Source: Streptomyces sp. IMTB 2501
GTDB lineage: Bacteria; Actinomycetota; Actinomycetes; Streptomycetales; Streptomycetaceae
Direction: 5' to 3'
Length of the DNA: 49,939 nucleotides
Assembly (NCBI RefSeq): GCF_001953885.1
Contig: NZ_MQUS01000048.1
Location: 1 to 49,939 of the forward strand
Part shown: positions 15,193 through 22,680 of the stretch, one piece after another
How positions within the stretch are numbered: position 1 is the stretch's first letter
How the letters are laid out: every line of letters starts with the position of its first letter
Program-made: the position numbers and the translations under genes
The notes under the pieces: generated by a model
Told to the model about the DNA's origin: nothing
What the model saw: only the letters and a program-made list of their open reading frames with translations
Database searches by the model: none

Positions 15193-15786
15193 TCAGTACT
15201 GGGTGTTGAGGTCCGCGCCCTTGGGTGCGCGCCAGCAGCCGGAGACGACGTTCACCAGGATCTTCGGGTCCTTCTCATGGCCAGCCGTCGGACTCGACAC
15301 CCAGAGTTCGACATTCACGGAGAAAGGTTCTGTCTCCGAGTCCGCTGTGAGTTCGAGCGTCTTGTCCTTGCTCTTGTTGGGGCCATACTGGACGATCTTC
15401 CACCCCTTGCCGGGGAGGCCTTTCTTGAGGCGCTCAAAGCCAGCCTTCAGCTCGCTCTCGGAGACGTCGTAGACGGACCAGGGATGAACGGTCTTGTACA
15501 GGTGCTCGGGATCCTGGTCGCAGGTCGCGATGCTGGGTCCCGGCTCGGTGACCTTGCCCGTCCGAATGTTGATCAGTTCGTAGATCTGGCTGGACACAGC
15601 CTTCGCCTTCTCCCGGGCCCTGTCCACATCCAGAGTGGTGGTCTTCGATCCGGCTGTCCCGTCTGACACGGAGTCTCCGCTGTGATCCATGGTGTTCGAA
15701 CAACCTGTTCCGGTGAGGGAGAGGACGGCGCCGGCGACAACGATGCCGAGCCAAACCCGAAGGCGTCGACGCGAGAGGGGGATCAA
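15193..15786 (-). CDS. Small lipoprotein of the WXG-like/hydrolase operon
   Basis: This 197-residue protein has a classic lipoprotein signal: basic start (MIPLSRRRLRV), a hydrophobic stretch, then lipobox LTGTGC with the Cys near residue 29. The mature part is soluble, with one Cys pair (TCDQ and SGCWRAP), and ends DLNTQY. No family is recognised. The start is probably TTG at 15786, preceded by AGGAGG and overlapping the hydrolase stop by 4 nt, so it is co-translated. A surface partner of the hydrolase is plausible but inferred. Confidence 0.75.
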   Translation of the reverse strand: MIPLSRRRLRVWLGIVVAGAVLSLTGTGCSNTMDHSGDSVSDGTAGSKTTTLDVDRAREKAKAVSSQIYELINIRTGKVTEPGPSIATCDQDPEHLYKTVHPWSVYDVSESELKAGFERLKKGLPGKGWKIVQYGPNKSKDKTLELTADSETEPFSVNVELWVSSPTAGHEKDPKILVNVVSGCWRAPKGADLNTQY

Positions 15787-17570
15787 TTGTCCTCCTGGAC
15801 CTTGTCATAGCGGCCGGCGACCACTGCCGCCTGGTTCTTGAGGCTCTGAGACCCCTCGTCCCAGTACCCGCTGTGACCGCTGGTGTTCACATCCATCCTG
15901 TGAGCTCCGAATGCCTCATCGGACGGGATCGTCTGGATGTAACCAGCGTTGTAGGGAATCCCGTGATAGGTGTCCACCCCCCACTTCCAGCCACCGAGGA
16001 AGTCCCTGCCGATGTATGGCACCGGATCGGAGCTGGCCGCCTCGGACCATACATGGTCCTTACCCACGCCCAGATCGCTCGCGTCACCCACCAGCATGCC
16101 CGGGCTGCCAGCGACCACGATGTCATCGGCTGCTATGTGGTGCTCCTTGGCGGCCACGCCGATCACGGTGGTCCCATAGCTGTGGCCGATGACGGTGGTG
16201 TGGCTCGCCTCTGGACCGCCCTGGGCAGTCTGCAGGCCGTCAAGGAAGTGGTTGAGGGTAGGCGCCGCGTTGTAGGCGTAGCTCGGTCGGGGGGAATCGG
16301 TGATGATGTCCTGTGGGGCGTCGTAGCCGATCCAGGTGATGGTGGAGGTCGACTCGCCGGGGGACATCGCGTTGGCTTCCTTCCATGTCCGTGCCATGCG
16401 CGCGATGTCACCTTGGGCCCCCGCCAGCCTCGCCGTCGTCCCCGGCACGTACACCGCAGTGTTGTCCGCCGTGTCCGGGTTGCCATTGGCCAGGATGACG
16501 TGGCCGTTGCCCTTGAGGTCGAAGCCCAGCACGTAGGCCGGCGGCAACCCGTCGATGCCGGTCTGGTCGAATCGGGACCGGACCGCGTCCATGCCCTTGA
16601 GCTGGTCCTTGTACTTGCTCCCGCCCAGGGCGTCCCACGTGCTCCATTCCGGGTTCGTGATGATCCCGGCCGCGGTGACGATCTGCTTTTCCGGCTCCGG
16701 GCCCAGCTGGTCGAGCTTGTGCTGGACGTCGGCATGGGCCTCGTCCAGCACGGTCCGGTTGGCCGAGTCGCGGATCACGCTCGGCAATCCGTCGAGCGCG
16801 CCGATCTCGGCGGGGTAGAGCGTCTGGTACTCCTCGCGCTGCTCCTGCGTGAGGCCGTCCCACCACTTCTTGTTGTCGGCCGGGGACTTGCCCTGCGGAA
16901 TGCCGTCCTTGCTGAGATAGGTGCCGACCGTCTTCTGGACATCGCCCATGTCGTGGGCCTCGTCCATGAGCATGTCGTCCGTCACGGCCAGGCCGTCCGG
17001 CGCCTTCAGCTCGCGCAGGACCTTGGCATACCGGTTGTCGATCTCGATGGCGCTGTTCACCGCTTGCGAGATGCGTTCGGCGATGTCCTCGGCCTTGCCC
17101 TTGTTGGGGTCGCCGTTCGCCTCGCCCGCGCCGGGCAGCAAGGGGACAGGGGCTCCCGGCTTGGCGACTCCGGTACCCGAGGATGTGCCGGGGGCCATGG
17201 GAAGCACGGTGCTCTGCGGGTACTCGACCGAGCCGTCCCCATTGACCGTGAACTTGAGATCGGCCGCGTCGGCGAGGGCCTGCTTCAGCTTCCTCTGGGC
17301 ACTGGACAGCTCCGAGGCGAGGCCGTTCAGGGTCGTGCGAACGAGACCGCATTCTGCGTGAAGATACTGGTAGTTACGACCCAACTGAGTCAGGTCCCGC
17401 TCTGCCGAGGTCTGCGCCTCGCCCTTCTGTGTGGTGTGGATCGGCCCCGACATCTCCTGGTCGACCCGGATACGGGCGGCGTCGGCCCGGTTGCTGACCT
17501 TGCCCCAACCGTCGGCGGCATCCTCGTACTCGTGGAACTTCGCATCACGCAGCTGCTGCCATGTGGGCAT
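15783..17570 (-). CDS. Alpha/beta hydrolase (DUF1023-like) with long helical N-terminus
   Basis: This 595-residue protein begins MPTWQQLRDAKFHEYEDAAD, a helical region of about 200 residues resembling ESX/WXG-type partners. The C-terminal half is an alpha/beta hydrolase with nucleophile elbow VIGHSYGTTVIG near residue 460 and a candidate His in NTSGHSGYWD near the end. No signal peptide or membrane segment is evident. The ATG at 17570 is 7 nt after the upstream gene and has a GAGGCGG ribosome site. The substrate is unknown. It may be exported through a type VII route, judging by the helical N-terminus and its neighbour; this is inference. Confidence 0.8.
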   Translation of the reverse strand: MPTWQQLRDAKFHEYEDAADGWGKVSNRADAARIRVDQEMSGPIHTTQKGEAQTSAERDLTQLGRNYQYLHAECGLVRTTLNGLASELSSAQRKLKQALADAADLKFTVNGDGSVEYPQSTVLPMAPGTSSGTGVAKPGAPVPLLPGAGEANGDPNKGKAEDIAERISQAVNSAIEIDNRYAKVLRELKAPDGLAVTDDMLMDEAHDMGDVQKTVGTYLSKDGIPQGKSPADNKKWWDGLTQEQREEYQTLYPAEIGALDGLPSVIRDSANRTVLDEAHADVQHKLDQLGPEPEKQIVTAAGIITNPEWSTWDALGGSKYKDQLKGMDAVRSRFDQTGIDGLPPAYVLGFDLKGNGHVILANGNPDTADNTAVYVPGTTARLAGAQGDIARMARTWKEANAMSPGESTSTITWIGYDAPQDIITDSPRPSYAYNAAPTLNHFLDGLQTAQGGPEASHTTVIGHSYGTTVIGVAAKEHHIAADDIVVAGSPGMLVGDASDLGVGKDHVWSEAASSDPVPYIGRDFLGGWKWGVDTYHGIPYNAGYIQTIPSDEAFGAHRMDVNTSGHSGYWDEGSQSLKNQAAVVAGRYDKVQEDN

Positions 17571-17577
17571 ACCCGCC

Positions 17578-18003
17578 TCACCGCGCCCAATCCGGCTTGT
17601 TGCCGACATGGACCTTGTTCATCTTGCCGGCAACGGCAGGGTCGACCTCGCCGAAGACTCGGCCGGTCTTGGCGAGCGCACTGTGGAGGCGGTCGCATTC
17701 ATTGCGCACCGAGGTCAGCCGCTTCTCCCAGGTGGGCAGGATCTCGTTCAGCGCGGCGGTGCTGGTGAAACCGTCGGTGCCGCCCTTGACGCCCTCATGG
17801 GCTGTCTTGAGGTCGGTGAGCCCCGAGTCGGTGGCGGTACGCAGGTCCTGCGCCACGCCGGATGCCTTGGTCCACGGCCCCTGCGACGCCTTCAGGTCAG
17901 GGCCCGACCCCCCGTCTCCCCCACCCGACGGGTCGGCCAGGTGGTCGATCTGCATCCGCTGGGCCGCCCCGGCCTTGAGCTGCTCCCACTCATCCCACGC
18001 CAT
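17578..18003 (-). CDS. Small helical WXG-like protein
   Basis: The 141-residue, mostly helical, charged protein starts MAWDEWEQLKAGAAQRMQID after a GGAGG site. The later segment LPTWEKRLTSVRNECDRLHS resembles the amphipathic helices of Streptomyces ESX-like proteins, though no strict WXG turn is present. It is the first gene of a three-gene operon with the hydrolase and lipoprotein. Function unknown; a chaperone-like or co-secreted partner of the hydrolase is the best guess. Confidence 0.7.
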   Translation of the reverse strand: MAWDEWEQLKAGAAQRMQIDHLADPSGGGDGGSGPDLKASQGPWTKASGVAQDLRTATDSGLTDLKTAHEGVKGGTDGFTSTAALNEILPTWEKRLTSVRNECDRLHSALAKTGRVFGEVDPAVAGKMNKVHVGNKPDWAR

Positions 18004-18103
18004 CAGCAATTCCTCCCCCAGTCGTGACGGCGGTGCGCATGTGCCGTGACGAGACTCGTGCTGCCGCGGAGGTTCAGCTTATCGGCGCGACGGTGCGAGC
18101 ACC

Positions 18104-18119
18104 TGAGTACGTGTACTCA
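18104..18119. promoter_or_regulatory. Perfect inverted repeat TGAGTAC-GT-GTACTCA
   Basis: Seven-base arms around a 2-nt centre, overlapping the DUF397 stop codon and lying about 100 nt upstream of the WXG-like operon. The size fits a dimeric regulator site. The XRE protein encoded next door is one candidate binder. No clear -10/-35 was found beside it. Confidence 0.4.
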
Positions 18120-18320
18120 ACTCCCGCAGCCGGGCTGGACGCCCATGTACGTGACGAAAGAGATCCAGGCGGTTGGAGTGACGGCGAGCCGGGGGCCTTC
18201 GGTGTTCTTGGAGTCGCGGATGTGGATGGTGGTGGGGGCTACCGCCACCTCGATGCAGTCGCCGGGTTCGTTGCTGCTGCTGTAGCTGCTCTTGAACCAG
18301 CGGAGTTCGGCGGTGCTCAT
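18117..18320 (-). CDS. DUF397 small protein
   Basis: This 67-residue protein has the DUF397 signature: LRWFKSSYSSSNEPGDCIEV, followed by IHIRDSKNTEGPRLAV and WISFV. Such proteins are nearly always encoded beside XRE/DUF5753 regulators in Streptomyces and are thought to act as their partners or antagonists. Its ATG overlaps the XRE stop (4 nt), so the pair is co-translated. Confidence 0.92.
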   Translation of the reverse strand: MSTAELRWFKSSYSSSNEPGDCIEVAVAPTTIHIRDSKNTEGPRLAVTPTAWISFVTYMGVQPGCGS

Positions 18321-19165
18321 AGTCTCCCCAGCGCTTGCTCGATGAAGGCCTGTGACTCCCTCGGCGTGAGAGCCTGCGCCCGGATCATGCCATAGCGCAG
18401 CTCAAGGATCCGGAGATCCTTTGGGCTTGAGACCGGGCGGCCGTTGAACGCGCCGTCGGAACGTCCTATCGCCGTGCCGTCGGCGAACTTCAGTACCTCG
18501 ACCAGGCCCGCCGCTCCGGCGTGCTCCTCCCGGTCGGTCGGCATGACCTGGAGCGTGACGTTCCTCAACTTGGCCACCTCCAAGAGGTGTTCGAGCTGTC
18601 GGCGCAGGACCATCTTCCCACCGTAGGGACGTTCGAGCGTCACCTGTTCCTGGACGAATCCGAGCGTCGGGGCGGGCTCCCGCCGCTCGAAGACGGCCTT
18701 GCGGGCCATGCGCGCGGCGGTTTCCCGCTCCACCACGTCTTCGTCGAGTGCGGGCTGCCTCATCTCGTACATCGCTCGCGCGTACTCGGGCGTCTGCAAC
18801 AGGCCGTGAATGTTGTGGTTGCTGTACAGCAGCATCTCCACCGCCCGCCCCTCCAGCTCCGCCAGCTCCCGCACCTTCTTCGGATACCGAGCCTTCCGCA
18901 TGTCCTCCATGAAGGCCCTCAAATGCCCCTGCGCCTTCAGGATCTGGTCTGCCCTGTCCAGGGACTCTGGCCGAGGAATACGCGCCCCGCGCTCGATCTT
19001 CCGAATCATGTCCTCGCCGTACCCGAGGGCAGCCGCCAGCTCGGGCACGCTCATCCCGGCCGCCTCGCGGCACACCTTGAGCAGGCGCCCCACCGCCTGC
19101 ACCAGCGGCTCGATCTCGTCCCCCGGCTCGACGTCCCAACCCGCCTCGTCCACACCGTCGTTCAT
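18317..19165 (-). CDS. XRE-family regulator with DUF5753 domain (Scr1/WhiJ-like)
   Basis: The 282-residue protein starts at the ATG at 19165, just after a GGAGGAG site. Residues about 25-80 form the helix-turn-helix (GMSVPELAAALGYGEDMIRK then IERGARIPRPESLDRA). The rest is the DUF5753 sensor-like domain, including NIHGLLQTPEYARAM, the QLEHLLEVAKLRNVTLQVMP core and DLRILELRYGMIRAQAL. It is divergent from an ATPase gene and co-transcribed with DUF397. Related WhiJ-type sets influence development and antibiotic production in Streptomyces. The target of this one is unknown. Confidence 0.92.
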   Translation of the reverse strand: MNDGVDEAGWDVEPGDEIEPLVQAVGRLLKVCREAAGMSVPELAAALGYGEDMIRKIERGARIPRPESLDRADQILKAQGHLRAFMEDMRKARYPKKVRELAELEGRAVEMLLYSNHNIHGLLQTPEYARAMYEMRQPALDEDVVERETAARMARKAVFERREPAPTLGFVQEQVTLERPYGGKMVLRRQLEHLLEVAKLRNVTLQVMPTDREEHAGAAGLVEVLKFADGTAIGRSDGAFNGRPVSSPKDLRILELRYGMIRAQALTPRESQAFIEQALGRL

Positions 19166-19203
19166 GACTCCTCCTCCGACGCGCACTCGTACCCGTACAA
19201 CGC

Positions 19204-19230
19204 CCGAGACAGCCGAGACAGCCGAGACAA
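19204..19230. repeat. Three tandem 9-bp repeats in the divergent promoter region
   Basis: CCGAGACAG occurs at 19204 and 19213, followed by CCGAGACAA at 19222, head to tail, about 40 bp upstream of the XRE start and 73 bp upstream of the ATPase start. A more distant GGGACAG follows. Tandem direct repeats in a divergent promoter region suggest an operator array, possibly for the XRE protein itself. Confidence 0.6.
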
Positions 19231-19302
19231 AGGCGGGACAGTCACCGGCCGTAAAGGACTTGTCGCTGATCCAGGGAAGCAGGATCCGCCACGCTGAGTG
19301 AC

Positions 19303-19791
19303 ATGAATCAGGAAACCGCCGCGCCCCCGGCCGAACTCCCCGGCCCCATCCCCAACTTCACGGTGCTGCTGTCCCCCACACCTCGCGGCGCCCGCCTCGC
19401 CCGCCTGCTCGCCACCGAACAACTCCGCACCTGGGGAGTCCCGTTGGACGCGGCGCAGCCCATCGTGGCCGAGCTGGCGGCCAACGCCGCGACCCACGGC
19501 AGGGTGCCCGGAAGGAGCTTCCGTCTCACGCTCTACGTCGTCGGCGGCACGCTCCGCATCGAGGTGACCGACACGCGCGGTGACCGCATGCCCCGGATCC
19601 ATCTCCCCTCCGCAGACGGCGACTCGGGGCGGGGGCTGGTCGTCGTGGAGGCGTTGGCCGATCGCTGGGGCGTCGCGTCGGGCCGGACTCCGCGCAAGAC
19701 CGTATGGGCCGAGATCACCGTCCCGGCGCCGGAACGCGACCGCCCGTGCTCCGGTGTGACGGGCGGTCTTTCCCAAGGAACACGAGGGTGA
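19303..19791 (+). CDS. Anti-sigma-like histidine-kinase-fold ATP-binding protein
   Basis: The 162-residue HATPase_c protein of the RsbW/SpoIIAB type has the N box IVAELAANAATHG near residues 50-62, the G1 box IEVTDTRGDRMP near 87 and the G2 region GDSGRGLVVVEALADRWG near 107. No membrane or phosphoacceptor domain is present. It is divergent from the XRE + DUF397 pair, the recurring Streptomyces three-part set. It could bind a sigma factor or the DUF397 protein. The last 15 or so codons lie over a terminator-like hairpin, suggesting an extended C-terminus. Confidence 0.9.
   Translation: MNQETAAPPAELPGPIPNFTVLLSPTPRGARLARLLATEQLRTWGVPLDAAQPIVAELAANAATHGRVPGRSFRLTLYVVGGTLRIEVTDTRGDRMPRIHLPSADGDSGRGLVVVEALADRWGVASGRTPRKTVWAEITVPAPERDRPCSGVTGGLSQGTRG
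19738..19768 (+). terminator. Terminator-like hairpin inside the ATPase 3' end
   Basis: GACCGCCCGT (19738-19747) and ACGGGCGGTC (19759-19768) are perfectly complementary, followed by TTTCCC. It is a good terminator shape but lies 20 nt before the annotated stop, so the reading frame runs through it. Confidence 0.65.
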
Positions 19792-19924
19792 AAGAACCCG
19801 ACCAAGCCCCACCCCTCCCGCCCGTGGCGCCGTCTCACACTCACTGGTGAACATCGCCAACTCGGCTGGATTTCCGGCCCGTTGCCTGCCTTACGCTCAG
19901 CGCAACACAACCCAGACATGCGAC

Positions 19925-19960
19925 GGCCCTCGCCGGGACTGGCATCCCAGTGCGAGGGCC
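19925..19960 (+). promoter_or_regulatory. Leader hairpin upstream of the broken HTH gene
   Basis: GGCCCTCGC (19925-19933) pairs with GCGAGGGCC (19952-19960), with an inner ACTGG/CCAGT stem. It lies 30-65 nt before the ATG of the HTH pseudogene and looks like a structured leader. Role unknown. Confidence 0.45.
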
Positions 19961-19989
19961 TGACCACCGAGGAAGTGAAGGCCTTCCCG

Positions 19990-20870
19990 ATGGATACGCA
20001 GAACCCTAGCGTGCCCCCGCACGCCCAGTCCCGCCTTGCGGGCAACAAGCACCCGAACCGGGGCCCCGAAGTCGCGCACTCCGGCGGGCTCGTCCACGAC
20101 CACACCCGCCACACCACCCGCTTCACGGTGATCGGCAACCACCTCACCCAGCACCGCGAGCTCTCCCTCCTCGCGATCGGCCTGGCCTGTCACATCCAGT
20201 CGCTGCCGAAGGGCGCCCGCGTCGACATCAAGACGCTCACCGCCCGTTTCCCCGAGGGCGCGACCCGCATCGCCGCCGCGCTGCGCGAGAGCGCCAACGC
20301 TTCCCCGGCGGTCGTATCGTCACCCGCACGATCTCCTGCAACCAGCCGGCGGCCCGGCACCACAAGGGCGAGAGCAAGGACGAGAGCAAGGGCGAGCCTG
20401 TGTGCTCCGTCCCCGGACGACCGGCAGCGGCAGCGAGCCCGAAGCAGCGGACGCCCCGCAAGCCCCTCCCCGACGTACCGCACCCCTCCTACTCCTCCCC
20501 CGCCCTCCTCCAGACCGCCACCGACCTCCTCGCGGGCTTGCGCAACCGCGATGCCCGCCTGCTCCTGTCGGCCCGCGACACGGCCCACCTCGCCGTCGGC
20601 GTCGCAGCCTGGCTGGAGCGCGACGTCAGCCCCACCGCCGTACGCCATGCCCTGACCAGTGATCTTCCGGCCGAGGGACTACGGCGCCCAGCCGCACTCC
20701 TGGCCCATCGCCTGGCCGCCCAACTGCCGCCCCCGCCCCCGTTCCGGGCACCGGCCGTCCCACCACCCGTTCGGCACCCGCTTCAGAACTGCGACAGCTG
20801 CGACCACGCCTTCCGCGCCCCGGAACCAGGCCTCTGCCCCGGCTGCCGAGTGGTCGGCGCACCTGTCTGA
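19990..20870 (+). pseudogene. Broken helix-turn-helix protein gene
   Basis: The first half reads in one frame from ATG 19990 (FTVIGNHLTQHRELSLLAIG, LPKGARVDIKTLTARFPEGA, TRIAAALRE). From about 20292 the similarity continues in another frame (ERQRFPGGRIVTRTISCNQP ... PLPDVPHP ... LLAGLRNRDARLLLSARDTA) and ends with a Cys-rich tail (CDSCDHAF, CPGCR). In Streptomyces relatives about ten codons encoding the end of the HTH (LE..GYL..) separate these parts. An out-of-frame deletion near 20290 explains both the missing residues and the frame change. The C-terminal zinc-like motif is intact but out of frame. Confidence 0.8.
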
Positions 20871-20877
20871 CACCACG

Positions 20878-21230
20878 GAAGTCCTGAAGTCACCCCTTCC
20901 GCTGAAGACGATGGCGGCGGCCCTCCAGGACGTGTCGGAGGCCGACAAGATCAACAGCGTCGATCTCATCTTTGAAGGGTTTGACACGCTGCCCGCAGCA
21001 GAGGTCTGGAGGGAACCGGTGGCCTCGGACCTGAAGATCAAGGAGACGCACGTCCACCAGGAAGCCGGGCGGAAGACGTACTGCGCATCCTCGACAGGAA
21101 TGGCGTAGAGGTCCCCGACGAGACTCGCGAACGCGTCATGTCGTGCCACGACCTGGATCTTCTCGGTGTCTGGTTCGACCGGGCGATCAAGGCCACCACG
21201 GCCTCGGAAGTCTTCACCGAGAGCGAGTAA
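20878..21230 (+). pseudogene. Remnant of an Rpn/PD-(D/E)XK-type gene, C-terminal part
   Basis: One frame holds LQDVSEADKINSVDLIFEGF followed by DTLPAAEVWREPVASDLKIK. The next frame continues EDVLRILDRNGVEVPDETRE, RVMSCHDLDLLGVWFDRAIK and TASEVFTESE to a TAA at 21228. The tail is typical of Rpn-like recombination-associated nucleases of Streptomyces. Restoring one G near 21063 would give the common EGRAED junction in frame. The N-terminal catalytic domain is missing, so it is non-functional. The family assignment rests on memory of the C-terminal pattern. Confidence 0.55.
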
Positions 21231-21250
21231 CAGGCCCGCGGAAACGTCGA

Positions 21251-21284
21251 AGAGGCCCGTACGACCGAAGTCGTACGGGCCTCT
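21251..21284. terminator. Bidirectional terminator after tuf
   Basis: AGAGGCCCGTACGAC (21251-21265) and GTCGTACGGGCCTCT (21270-21284) form a perfect 15-bp stem with loop CGAA. It lies about 50 nt past the tuf stop and just after the plus-strand remnant, so it can serve both. It is the main end of the str operon. Confidence 0.85.
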
Positions 21285-21332
21285 CCTCAGGTCAGAGACC
21301 TTCAGGTCAGGTGACCCTCAAGCAGGCGGAAC

Positions 21333-22526
<1,194 letters not shown>

Positions 22527-22603
22527 GGGGTCCTCCTGTGGAGTGGTTCTGAACGCCTTGCTTCATCGGCGCCAGGTGATCTTTGCTGGAAAGCCCGGGG
22601 CCG

Positions 22604-22637
22604 GGGGCATTCCCCCACGAATGCGGGTGAATGCCCC
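22604..22637 (-). promoter_or_regulatory. Hairpin in the fusA-tuf gap
   Basis: GGGGCATTC (22604-22612) pairs with GAATGCCCC (22629-22637), with partial CCC/GGG pairing inside. A TAGGCT box on the minus strand lies upstream of it near the fusA stop, but its -35 partner is poor. The hairpin could be the tuf leader or an attenuator. Confidence 0.45.
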
Positions 22638-22680
22638 TGGCGGCTCCGGAGTCAAGCCTAAAGCGTGTGAACGCGGTGCG

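Noticed and set aside
15873..17768. Plus-strand 631-codon frame opposite the hydrolase gene
   Set aside because: The minus strand encodes a hydrolase with an intact GHSYG motif and good ribosome site; the plus frame is a reverse-frame shadow.
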